Assembly (NCBI GenBank): GCA_900088475.1 | Contig: FLMG01002243.1 | Coordinates: forward strand, 16,535-45,937 | Direction of reading: 5' to 3' | DNA from: Hyphochytrium catenoides | Lineage: Eukaryota > Sar > Hyphochytriomycetes > Hyphochytriales > Hyphochytriaceae | DNA length: 29,403 bases | In this document: positions 1-9,636 of the stretch, in pieces | Layout of the letters: every line of letters begins with the position of its first letter | Position numbering within the stretch: position 1 is the first letter of the stretch | Notes under the pieces: generated by a model | The model's input: the letters and a program-made list of their open reading frames with translations, nothing else | Databases searched by the model: none | What the model was told of the DNA's origin: nothing | Position numbers and translations under genes: made by a program

Positions 1-18
1 AGAGAGAGAGAGAGAGGG
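1..18. repeat. (GA)n microsatellite at the left edge
   Basis: The window opens in a pure GA run that probably continues to the left. It is the first of many GA/CT tracts in the window. Confidence 0.9.
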
Positions 19-263
19 ATCGTATGTCGGAAGCGCAATGGACAGACAACCCACTGAGGAGTTGAAGGAAGAGGTGAGAGAGTAGGAAGAGACACAGAGG
101 AAGAGGAGGCATGATGGCTCTCTAGCCTTGAACTCTGCTAAACATTGTGGGCACGGTGGGACATAGGGCCGGGGCGGTCAATCCTTAGGTTAAAAGTCAC
201 CGCATTCACATTTGTAGATAGTTCAGGGCGGAGTACGCCTCGGTTCGCTTGAATTCCCCATGT

Positions 264-273
264 TGGTATCAGA
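264..273 (+). other. Putative retrotransposon primer-binding site
   Basis: TGGTATCAGA is the usual primer-binding start of Ty1/copia elements that prime from the 3' end of initiator tRNA-Met. It follows a segment ending CCCCA-TGT, which would suit the end of a 5' LTR. The copia-type protease motif lies about 760 bp downstream on the same strand, the distance expected for a gag region between them. Ten bases can match by chance, and no second LTR copy was recognised downstream. Confidence 0.4.
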
Positions 274-1260
274 TTAATCAGAGCTTGGAGAACCAAAAAA
301 ATACAAGGATGGCTCGAGACAGAGCCCTCGAGATGGCAGGTAGGCTATCGGAGTTATAGTAGCTGCCAAGACAGAGTGAGAGGGAGAGAGAGTTAGGGTC
401 AAGAGAACGAGATATGGCCCATGTAAAAAGCGGTTAAAAGAAAAGGGGCTCCTGTCAAGAACAAAGCATCCAACCCTCCGCACGAGTACGTAACATTACT
501 GTTCTAAAGCGCTAGGTAAGCGTTATCAGTTGTACCAAGCTACAATATTGGCCTGCCAAAACGTACAGCCCTTGAATATGACGATCTGATGCGCATCCAT
601 TTTTGCTCATTGGCTCCCAGAGATAAACAAATAATCCAAAAAAAACATGGACGAAATCGTTGGCTTCACTTCCACTGTCCTGTCCTGATAGAGCCAGAGT
701 GGAGGTTTGGACAGCCTTATCAGGGACAGTACACTAAGTTGAAGACAGCTGATTGGTTGATAGATCTGTGTTGGAGTTCAGAAAAGACAGCTTCTGACCA
801 ATCATTTGCGTTTATTTATTATGGATCTATTCACAGATATAATTCAAAGGGGTGAACAAATGTACCGTCTAATAACCGTGTAACGACTCGCGGTGTTGTG
901 CCATCATAAACTGCGGAGTCCTGAGGAGAAACCTCTAACAAACCTCAGCAACAACGAAAGGAGGCAGTTGCTTCAGCAGTACAACTCGTAGGAAAGAGCA
1001 GCGGAAGAGGAGCAGCAAGCTACAAGCTGGATCATCGATAGTGGTGCAACAGATCATGTCAGCGGCGACTGGAAGCTTTAGTTAGAGTACTAGCTGCACG
1101 AGGATAATACTACTGATACCAGCAAGCTGCATTTCCTGCTGCTGCTTCTTGACTTTGTAGACTTGTAGGTTAGGAGGAGTAACGAACTAGATGGGCATAC
1201 AATCGTCATGTGAGGTGCACTTCAGAAGGCAAACGTATCAATAGGACAGGCTGCTGGTGG
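264..1260 (+). pseudogene. Degraded Ty1/copia-like gag-protease remnant
   Basis: At 1028-1078 the frame reads WIIDSGATDHVSGDWKL. This is the copia-type aspartic protease active-site context (W-I-I/L-D-S-G-A-T/S-x-H), followed at once by a TAG stop at 1079-1081. The same frame upstream has a weakly coding-looking stretch rich in E, Q and R just before the motif, but it carries several stops between 647 and 1010. No CCHC zinc knuckle is visible. Downstream the frame is again broken by repeated stops, with only a vague resemblance to the protease-to-integrase linker. I could not find the integrase LWHxRLGH motif, reverse-transcriptase YVDD, or RNase H. The call is an old, broken fragment. The protease motif is seen in the sequence; membership of the element is inference, and the borders are approximate. 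Confidence 0.4.
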
Positions 1261-3319
1261 ATGATGGTGGTGGTAGGACTGCACGAGAAGTTTAAGTCGG
1301 TCGTTATCGTCAAAGAAGGATTACATTGTGACGCCTCTTCTCCTCCTCCCCAGCTCCATGTTATACATTCGTGTTGAACTGTTGTCCTTTATCCTCTGTC
1401 GAGAAACGGTGGTGATTGTAGTCCTGCTTGTCTAGGTCCTCTCGTAAGGACAAACCTATCAAGATATCAATACATACTCGAAGCCATCAGGCAGTAGCCA
1501 GCGGCGACTGAAGAGATCGGGTAACTGATAATGACTCACACCAACTTCCTGTCCTTTCCAATAATAGTAACGATCATTTAAAGAGCTTCTCTAGCTAGCT
1601 GAACGCCAAAGACGCCAACAAGTTATTCACATTATCATCGTCACCATCTGTAACCCAAAGAAGACTTTCAACCACACCATCAACAACAATCTCAGCTGTC
1701 AGCTCCCTGTTATCCAGCGACTTCTTCGTCTAGCAACATGCGTCGAAGCGGTAGTTATCTTGGAAATTTGACTTGCATCTCGGATCTAAAGACCGTTGAC
1801 CTACAATACGGGAAACGACCGTGGTGCGATGGTCAGTAGCTACTGCTCTCTTTCTTTTACGTAAATGATGACTACAAGGAACATATGACAGACAACGTAC
1901 TTGCAAGAAAAAAAAAGAAAAGTTACCGCCCTCAAGTGTAAAGAAGAGGAAAGGCGGAAGGATACAATGTATAGTCGGGAGCAGTCCGTCGAAGAACGCC
2001 AACAAAGAAACACCTTCATTCTGTCTAGAGGAAGGCCCATCTACACGCTTGTTGGTCTTCTCTTCTTCTTCACAGTCTTTGATACACCGTCACCATCCCA
2101 TCATATTTCTTGTGAGAGCAATCATTTCGGCTTACTGATGCTGAAGCAGGTACAGCAGTAGTTAGATCAACGGCTCCTCCCTGTTAGCAGCCTTCCTCCC
2201 TTCCTCCTCCTGACCCCGAGAGAATAACCTCTTCAGCCTTCCATTACCTACGTCTGCACTACTTACTACCTACATTTGCAGGGAGCCTGCTACTGCTTCT
2301 TCCTGCCCGTCACCCCTTAATGCGGACAATGTCCCGAGCCTCTCTACCCCATTAGTCTATCATCAGAGAAGCTCTACTTCGCCCTCCTCGTTCGCCATTA
2401 TTAACAATTGCTACTACTTCTTCCTCTTCTTCGATGACGGAAGAAAGTTCAGGAAGGAAGAAGAGCGAGCCATCATACAACCGTATCTTTTATGCTGGAA
2501 TGAGAACGAAGAAGGCGTGCACCTCTTGGGTCCCAAGCAGCGGTATATTTTTCAAAGGTAGTGCCCCCACCAGCAGCAGCAGCAGCGGCAGCAGCAGCAC
2601 TCTCCACATTGAGCATTCATCATCATCAACAACGCACCCGGAGGAGGAGCCCTCATACCATCATCATACCACGCTGGCTACCGCTAACGGCGAACGCTAC
2701 TACAGCATCGAGGAAGAGCAAAGAGCTTGTGAAGATTGTGAAGATTGTTGCTCTGGGTCTTAGAGTCTCCATGTGCGTCAAGCAAGAGAGGAAGCGCATC
2801 GTCAGCTCAGATCATCATCAGCATCGGCTTGGGATGAGCCATAAGAGCAAGTCGTAAGCCATAGGCGGCAACAGGGTTCTCACCTTAGAGATAGACTCTC
2901 GTCAATAAGAAGCAGCATTGCGCTCTTGCATTAGTGCGGTACGGGTCTGTCAGTTGATAAGAGGCGGCTTTAGAGCCACAGAGCTGAACTTCTCTACTCT
3001 CTGCCAGCCCTTGCCCATCTGCTGATTGATGCCCTCTAAAAGTGGCACTAGTATGGGCAGGATAGCTCTCAGAGAGCGGCAGTGAGGCCTGCTCCAACGC
3101 GCCATTTGGATCCGCTGTACTTGTACCAGCAGAGAAACCAGCACTTTCAACATGTCGAGCACAGCGTTGGTGCCCTTGAGCACCGATCTGCTCAAGATCG
3201 ATGAACTCCAAAATGTGGACATGTCCCACGTATGACTCTATCCTACACTGCTTCTCCAATCACTTGCTCCTAGGGTCGCTGCTTCGTCTATCAAGGAGAC
3301 CACGACAGCGCGTGCTTTG
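1261..3319. other. Unassigned gene-poor region
   Basis: About 2 kb with no recognisable gene. Open frames are short and low in complexity (poly-S, poly-A, poly-H from trinucleotide runs), and none matched a family I know. On the minus strand 2950-3222 encodes an 87-codon hydrophobic stretch, but without splice context or homology I do not call it a gene. Part of the region could be decayed body of the copia-like element, since no second LTR was seen before the next gene. Confidence 0.5.
2571..2600. repeat. (CAG)n microsatellite
   Basis: An imperfect CAG run (one CGG interruption) that translates as poly-S, poly-A or poly-Q-like depending on frame. It explains the low-complexity open frames around it. 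Confidence 0.85.
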
Positions 3320-3326
3320 TATATAA
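3320..3326 (+). promoter_or_regulatory. Possible TATA box upstream of the CCDC53 gene
   Basis: TATATAA lies about 250 bp before the CCDC53 start codon, after the gene-poor region and ahead of a pyrimidine-rich leader. It suits a core promoter, but the motif is short and this lineage may not use TATA boxes. Confidence 0.25.
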
Positions 3327-3575
3327 GCACCGACTAGACTTGTTCCTCTTTCTTCCTCTGCCAAGTCTTGCACGACACTTCGCTCTGTTCTTATACCTCG
3401 GGCTGCCCAACCTTTCCTACGCGTAGCACGGATTTTTGAGGGCTTGCCCTTCTACTCATTCTTCTACCTACTTCGTGCTCTCCACGTTTACTTCCCGGGG
3501 TCCCAGACCTTCTCCATCAACAGGACTAAGTCTTCTAACTCTGTCTTGTTTCTCTCGCTGTGTGCTTCGTAACTG

Positions 3576-5771
3576 ATGCGACAGATTGGCTCCATTCCAG
3601 TGCGGAAGACGCTGCTGGTACTGAACAACTTCATAGTAAACACCAGCAGATTTCTCAATCACTTCTCGGAGGTGTGCGAGCACAAGCTAGAGAGCATCTC
3701 CCATCACATCACTAGAGTAGAGATTGCCATAGGACTATTAGAGGCGAAGCTGGAGTCCATACCAGACACACTTGGGGACACAGCTCCTGGATCCGCAGCC
3801 TCCCCACCTCCTCCTTCTGAGGCTCCTCCAGCTACTGGAGCCTCGGGAGAAGGTGAAGCTCCAGGTGGGCACATTACCTTGCTCTTTGTTAAAAGGCTGG
3901 CTGACGGTAGCATTTCTATATCGGTGAAAATCCTCCAGCGCCGCCACCTCCGCCTCCACCTCAGGGGTCTCCTCCTATCCCTCCAGTGGCTGAGGCGCCT
4001 GCAGTTCCCGTGGCTCCATCAGGTAAGAGACAAGTGCTTTCTCTTTTCGTGGTGACGAGGGACTTCTTGGGGCGTTGAAGAGACATCTGAAATCCGTGTT
4101 GGCGCACCTCATATAGCTCTGGGAGCTAGCTACATCCTAATTTCTTTAGTGCCTGTTCTGTCCCTTGACTGGCGGCACCATGAAATTTGTTTTAGTTCTC
4201 CTTCGCAGAAGTAGCGTCAAGCAATCGTTCTTCTTCTCTACTCGGTTACTCCTCACTCATACCTTCCTTTCTTTCGTTCACAGGTCCTCCTATTAGTGAA
4301 CATCCAGATTATGCTAAATATTTCAAGTTGAAGAGGATGGGAATGCCAGAGGAACAGATCAAGCTTAAGATGCGGTCAGAGGGTGCAAACCCCGACCTCC
4401 TAGACACTCCGGGTAAGGTTGGCTCTCTTTGATGCGGCTGTCCTCTTGATGCAGATGCCCTGGGTTATGGCTTGCAGTGTAGGGGACATATAACGCACCG
4501 TGATGCGAGATCTGTCTTTGTCCTAGGCACACATCCATTCTGATCCCCTGCTAGTTCCTAGGGGTCTCCTTAGCTCATGTACATCAAAGTGACTCTATCT
4601 GTTACCGGCGAGGATTGGCACATACATTCAAGGCATCTTAGCTCTTTTACCTTCTCCCTACTTCTTGCCGTTTTCCATGCAGATGCCCCTGCCTCCTTAG
4701 CAGACGGAGGATTGCCCACAGAAACGGCTGTAGTTCCCGTTCCACCTTCTCTTCCTCCCGCCCCTACCGAGGGTGATGGGCAGCTCGTCGTCATACCAGA
4801 GGCTGCTCTTCCCCCTCCACCTCCGCCACCTGCTCCATCTCTTCCCCCGTCAATACTGCCGGAGGAAACATCAGTGCCACAAGTGCCACCACCTCCTCCC
4901 CCTCCTCCTCTTACTAATGAGGAGACCACCACTCTCCCTCCTCCACCACCTCCACCTGTACTTCCTCCAGCTCCAAGCCCCTCGCCAGCGACACAACCTA
5001 GTGGAGAAGAGGATCAGGAAGAGAGTCCTGAAGTTAGACAAGAGGATGAAGGTACATATGCTTTCTTTTCTATGAAATCTGCCACGTTACATCTTTCTTT
5101 TAGCCTTCAAACGTTTGATCGTACTGCACCTCTTTACTGACTTCTCTTATCTCTTCGCTCGTCATTTACAGTTGCCGAGGTTCATGAAGAGGGAAGTGGA
5201 GGATCCTTTCTAGCGGTAAAAGACGATCCAGCGTTTGAGAAGTAAGTATCAACAAAGCCACGGTTGGGGCAAGGATGAAGACGAAATGAAGGGGGTTGCT
5301 CCTGATTATGCAGCGGTATTGACGAAGATAGCGGAGTGAAGGAGCCATGTTTGGAGGTGTCACGGACAGAAATGTCCACGTGCGGGTTGTAAATATCTGT
5401 TCTTGTCCCATTTAGGTTCTTCAAGATGCGACGGTTAGGCCTTCCGGACGGAGCTATTCGACAAAAGATGATGATGGAAGGAGTAGACCCAGCTATTCTT
5501 GAGTAAGTTGGATGGTCTATGACGCGGAAAGGTTCCATCATGCCGGAACGCTTGCTCTCTGAGTACAATCTCTCTTCGCCATATCGCCTCCTCCCTTTGT
5601 TGTTGCCTGAATAACTCCAAACAGTCATCCATGTCCCACATGGTCCCCAGCCCCCTTGATTTTCCGTATCTTGGTTCGCCCTCATTACACTGCGTGACTA
5701 ATATCTTTGCTCTGCATCATCCTTCTTCTAGCATGGACCCGGACTCGCCGTCTCCCAACCAGCCATCATAA
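3576..5771 (+). CDS. WASHC3: WASH complex subunit 3 (CCDC53)-like, proline-rich, with doubled C-terminal motif
   Basis: Subunit of the WASH complex, which activates Arp2/3 to build branched actin on endosomes. Exons: 3576-3864, 3939-4022, 4284-4412, 4683-5051, 5172-5241, 5416-5502, 5732-5771. All junctions are GT-AG with matching phase, giving 355 aa. Residues about 5-65 hold the CCDC53 helical domain (FIVNTSRFLNHFSEVCEHKL, then ITRVEIAIGLLEAKLESIP), as in animal WASHC3. Two copies of the family's C-terminal motif follow: YAKYFKLKRMGMPEEQIKLK near residues 133-166 and FEKFFKMRRLGLPDGAIRQK near 310-343, each ending in (S/M)EGxxPxxLD. They are separated by a 120-residue linker of poly-proline blocks. 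Human WASHC3 is about 194 aa with one motif. The start is the first ATG before the domain; a short upstream exon is possible because ATGCGACAG could also be an acceptor. Confidence 0.85.
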
Positions 5772-6502
5772 CCACGACCCACGTCTACTCTGCTCAGTTT
5801 GGTGAAGCCCAGTGGGTTTTAAAGAGGTCATAGGTCTACTCCAAGTACAGCGATAACAGAACAGCCCGAGCGTGGGTTGGACAACATTCCGCCAGCTTTG
5901 AGATGCAAGTCTATCAATCAAGGAGATAGAAAGAATACGAGAGTCAGCCTTGGAGTCAGGGGTCGTTCCCTGCCATTGCTCTGCAACTAGGCCACAACTA
6001 TCCTGTGACAAAAATAGACTATGTCCTGGTTTTTCCTTGTGACTACGGCGTCTGTAAACGAGAAACACGTAGGAAGTGCTTTATAGGGGCATACGCCTCT
6101 ACCTCCCTTCCTCTTCTCCCACACACCTGCCTCTATCGCCAACTTTCACCACGGCTGCGTTCTGCGAAGGTCTGTTCGCTGCTTTGGCCGAGTTAGCTCA
6201 TCCATCACTAGAGTCCCTCCCTCCAAACTATAGATCATGCTCTGTAAGTGTGCCCGCCTCAAGCTGGACAGAAGGAGCCTGAGGAACCCACCCGATGCAC
6301 AATCTCTTGGGGTCATGAACACGCCAAATCTCTCCCATTCCATCCTCACTTTGGTGCGACAATCGCGAACTGAGAAAGAAGATTGCTACGTCGAATAGAG
6401 CAGAACGCTTCAGCTTGGTAATAGGTACATTCGTGCCTAGAATAATTAGAGAACAAGGGAAGAGGCTACGGAACTATCGAGGAGAAAGGGTGTTTTGAGC
6501 TC
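5772..6502. other. Convergent intergenic region
   Basis: The space between the stop codons of CCDC53 (+) and the SERF-like gene (-). Nothing is firmly identified. A protein-like plus-strand frame (about 6137-6243, AFCEGLFAALAELAHP and onward) ends at a consensus GTAAGT donor at 6244. No start, partner exon or homology is convincing, so it is reported only as a finding. Confidence 0.5.
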
Positions 6503-6936
6503 CTACTTCGGAGCGGCCGTTTTTCTTGTGCCATCTCTATTCAGGAAGCTGAAGCACTGATCGTAAGTGGCACTACCGTGCTTGGAGTCGGCGTGCTGAA
6601 TAAGCTGTGAGGGCTATCAAGGAAAGAAGGTCACAACGGTGAGCTTCTTATTAGGACGAAGGGAAGCCAAGTAATGTCTTACCGGATCTCCTCGGCTTTG
6701 GGCTAATGTGAACGTCTGACGGCACAACTGGCAGATAGAGGCCTGAGAGTCAGCAGCTGCTCGTGCTTTCGCGGCTGCACGTTCCTCTGGAGATTTCTTG
6801 GCATTCTTCGCATGCCTTTCTCTTGCCTGTACAACGTCCTCTAAGTATAACAAGCTATTGCCCTCCTCCACGAACCCAGTCCCGTCTTATGTGACATTAC
6901 CTGCTGCTTCTTTTGTACGTTTGAGCCCTTCCCCAT
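6503..6936 (-). CDS. SERF / 4F5-like small zinc-finger protein
   Basis: Exons on the minus strand: 6936-6901, 6826-6683, 6595-6503. All introns are phase 0 GT-AG (63-87 bp), giving 90 aa. The N-terminus MGKGSNVQKKQQ, then ARERHAKNAKK, matches the basic 4F5/SERF-type start (MGxGNxQKxxxARERN). Residues about 47-82 form the zinc-finger half seen in plant At2g23090-type proteins: CQLCRQTF, a short spacer, HADSKH, then a CF-aromatic pattern (YDQCFSFL). Such proteins are small, basic and poorly characterised; zinc or RNA binding is assumed from the family. The spacer between CxxC and the first His is 13 residues, slightly shorter than I recall for plants. It shares a divergent intergenic region with NDUFB9. 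The frame, splice phases and two-part homology all agree, so I am fairly sure of the model. Confidence 0.8.
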
Positions 6937-7520
6937 GCTTCGGTTTCTCTGTAGGTTCTGCGCAGTTAAGCTACTCTTCTACCAGGCAGCGGTTCCTTGC
7001 TGCTTGCATGCCGCTACTATTACAGGCGTCAGTGAGTTTCTAGTGTCCGTTTGGCATTCATTGCGTCTCAATGAAGCTTCCGACTCGGTCTGGTCTGCAT
7101 GATGAAGCTCTGGTCCTCCAATCTGAACCTATGATCAGCGGCAACAAGCTATAAGGAATAGATAAGCCTTGATACCAGTATATGAACGCTTATAAAAGCA
7201 TCATTTCAAATACTATAGAATGTGTATCAACAATAGAGCGCTAGGTTGATATGTCTATCCCTAATAATATTGACTAGTATTCTGGACCGCAGCGGCTTAG
7301 CATGGTACTGAAGTAATGTTAGGCTTGGAACTGACTGGGGAGATTCCCTGTCCTTTTCGTTATGAGAAGAAGTGGAGGCAAAAGCCGATAAAATGTCTCT
7401 GTTGCTGGGCTTTGCAATGAGATCTGGATCTCAGGCGGCTTCAGGATTAGAGCGGCTGCCGATTTTCTGTCTGCAGACGCTTTTTGACCAGCGTGTTGAT
7501 CCATCATATAACAGTGCAAC
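6937..7520. promoter_or_regulatory. Divergent promoter region, SERF-like (-) and NDUFB9 (+)
   Basis: A 584 bp gap between two start codons facing away from each other. It holds an AT-rich patch (about 7140-7280) with TATAAAAG at 7191-7198 on the plus strand, about 320 bp before the NDUFB9 ATG. No gene or RNA was recognised. A promoter role is inferred from position. Confidence 0.35.
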
Positions 7521-8126
7521 ATGAGGAACCCGAACTTGTATCCCGAGATAAGGCATGCCTTGGCCTATTTCAAAGACCCACAGCCCGTCCTAACCCATCG
7601 CCAGGAGGTGATGAGGCTGTACCGGCGGTCGTTAAAGGTGCTTGCATGCTCATATCCTGTCTTTTCAGCGTTACAATGTCTTACGTTTGAGTTTTTGTAG
7701 CTCATGCAATCGTGGGCTATCGACAGAAGACTCATCAACGACGAGGCAGCTAGGATCAGAGGAGAGTTTGAGGAGAATCGACACCTACCTCCAAAGTCGC
7801 TGTAAGCTCTGTTGCTCAGACATAAGTCAGCTTTAGAGCTGATATGACTTCTTATGCATGCGCTAACCTGCTCCTTACACAGTGCCACGAAGAGGTTAAT
7901 AGACGAGGGATATCAGCGTCTTCACGCGAATGCCCACCCTGATAGAGTGGTTCTCTGCTGGTATCCAGGAGGTTCCAAGTTCACCAGAAACCCTACGCCG
8001 CCACTTGAGGTTGTCTACCCTCATGGTATCCCTGAAGGAGAGGATACCAGCAGGATCAATATTGACATGACAAGGGGTCCACCAAAGCAGCTGATCGTAG
8101 ACTTTGCTGACAAGGACGCGTATTAG
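7521..8126 (+). CDS. NDUFB9: NADH dehydrogenase (complex I) subunit NDUFB9 / B22, LYR family
   Basis: Accessory subunit of mitochondrial complex I, of the LYR (complex1_LYR) family. Exons: 7521-7637, 7701-7801, 7883-8126; phases 0 and 2, 153 aa. Residues 24-36 read LTHRQEVMRLYRR, containing the LYR motif in the family's usual start (LTHxQxVxxLYKRxL). Then come QSWAIDRR, the acidic RGEFEENRHL helix (human RARFEEHKN), and HPDR...CWYPGGSKFTRNPTPP, matching the human PDSPGGTSYERY region. An in-frame TAA just upstream (7509-7511) makes 7521 the first possible start. There is no classical presequence, which is normal for this subunit. The C-terminus is shorter than in human (179 aa) and nearer the plant form. 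The next gene may begin only 67 bp downstream. Confidence 0.85.
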
Positions 8127-8193
8127 TCGGGGAGAGTCAATACCGCCAATTGGACGGAAGGATCTCTTTATTTAGTTGATTGGATTTGAGTGA

Positions 8194-9032
8194 ATGGGAA
8201 ATGCTTGTGCATTCAAGAGCGTGGCTGAGGGTCCTGAGTATATTGCGGACGGAGGCCGTGAACTGCGGACGACGGTCTGGGTGAGTCAAAGAGTTTGGGT
8301 TGCCCCTGTGACTAGAGTACCAGATCTAGAGCAGCCGAGGTGATAGTCCCAACAATCTTCGTTCCTTCTTTCGAGGCGCTAATAAAGGCGAAGGCAACTT
8401 GGAACACAGCTATTCAACTTCCTCCACCTTTCCCTCTCTCCTGATTGTCACATCGATCTTTTATCTCGCTCGTATCCCTCTATCTATGCTGGATGATGCA
8501 TTCGTATCTTACTCTCTCTCGTCTTTACGCTCCTTTGTTCTTTCTCCACATTTCTATGTTCTCCGTCGAGTATCAGTCGCACTTTCCATGGCCCAGTAAT
8601 GCTGGGGTCGGCTAAAATATGAGCGCAGGATGTCCTTTGCCAAATAAGCTTTAGGTCAAGGCACATTGCCTTGAGATGAGAGGCTTTAGTCTCCGTGACC
8701 TTTTTAGAGCTTTATCCAACCATCCTCCTCGACTCACAGGGTTCTCCTGATGGTTAGTCAATAGCACTTCGCACCTAGCTAGCCCTACAGCTTAACAGAG
8801 CTTGAACATGACATTCTTTGGAAGAGACCTGGCGGAGAATGAGGTCTCGGAAAGTATAAGGATAGAGGCAAAGACAAAGAAGCCAAAGCCACTTCTTCCT
8901 GCGCACATCTCTGAGAGTATCAAGCCTCTTTTTCTTTCTTTCTCCACTCAGAGCATCTCTGGTGGTGAAGTAGAGCAGGCGATCCAACGAGCCATCACAG
9001 CTTCAGTTGCCGTGCCTCCTTCCCCAAATTAA
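8194..9032 (+). CDS. Unknown small protein with N-terminal MGNACA acylation motif
   Basis: Exon 1 (8194-8280) starts MGNACAFKS, a typical myristoylation (Gly2) plus palmitoylation (Cys5) signal, and ends at a consensus GTGAGT donor in phase 0. Exon 2 is taken from the acceptor at 8798 (phase 0): SLNMTFFGRDLAENEVSES, then a lysine-rich stretch, then SISGGEVEQAIQRAI and stop TAA at 9030-9032. This two-exon model gives 106 aa and fits in frame. A longer model is possible: a strong acceptor (TTGTGCAG) closes the CT tract at 9457 and opens a short terminal exon 9458-9502 (PLPSRKSNLSVLSR and stop), with another coding-like piece around 9075-9100 ending at GTAACC. I do not recognise the family. A peripheral membrane protein is inferred only from the N-terminus. 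Confidence 0.45.
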
Positions 9033-9169
9033 ATCGGGTGACTTCCCTAATTTTACCTTCACTGTCTTGAGGTCCCCCCGATTCTAAACGCTTGGTAACC
9101 GAACTTAAAGATGCTGTTAAGCTTATGACCTTTGGTCGTTGCGGAGGATTGTCAGAGGCGGAACTCTGT

Positions 9170-9455
9170 CTGCTCTGTCTCTCCCTCTCTGTCTCTCTGT
9201 CTCTCTATGTCTCTTTCTCTCTCTCTCTCCCCCTTGTTTTCTTTCTCTCTCTCTCTCACGCTCTGTCTCTCTCCCTCTGTCTCTCCCCGTCTGTCTCTCT
9301 CTCGCTCTCTCACTGTCTCGCTCTTACTCTGTCCTGCTGTTCTCTTTCCCCGTCTCCCTAGCCGTCCACAAGAATGTCCTTCATCCTTCATCCCCTCTCC
9401 CTCTCTCTTGCTTGCTCGTTCGCTCTCATTCTTTCTCTCCTTCTCTTCATTGTGC
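9170..9455 (+). repeat. Long imperfect (CT)n pyrimidine tract
   Basis: Nearly 290 bp of CT/TCTG-type repeat on the plus strand, ending at the consensus acceptor TTGTGCAG (9457). It lies between the MGNACA gene body and the centrin gene. It looks like an intron polypyrimidine stretch of the upstream gene, or its 3' region. Confidence 0.85.
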
Positions 9456-9636
9456 AGCCACTTCCGTCTAGGAAGAGTAACCTAAGCGTGTTGTCCCGCT
9501 GATCCAGATGGATAAAGGTTAAAGCGTCCGAAGTCTTCCCGTCTGCTTCCTAGCCTGACCTTCCGAGGCCAGAGTACGTGGCACGGTGTGAAGCTCAAGC
9601 TCCAGAGGAAAGCAAGGAGGAAGGACGTCAGCCGTC

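Noticed and set aside
589-855. An 88-codon plus-strand open frame
   Set aside because: No recognised motif, no splice context, and it overlaps in another frame the decayed copia-like region.
2885-3259. Two overlapping minus-strand open frames of 90-124 codons
   Set aside because: Both are open over the same bases and neither shows family motifs or matching introns; left unassigned.
7191-7198. TATAAAAG as a definite TATA box for NDUFB9
   Set aside because: It is about 320 bp from the start codon in a generally AT-rich patch, so it is mentioned but not called as a separate promoter.
9075-9160. Plus-strand coding-like piece (TELKDAVKLMTFGR)
   Set aside because: No acceptor or donor pair joins it consistently to the neighbouring exons; kept only as a note under the MGNACA gene.
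9092-9485. Open frames of 89-117 codons rich in L and S on the plus strand
   Set aside because: They are translations of the (CT)n tract in three frames; any CT repeat gives endless LSLS frames.
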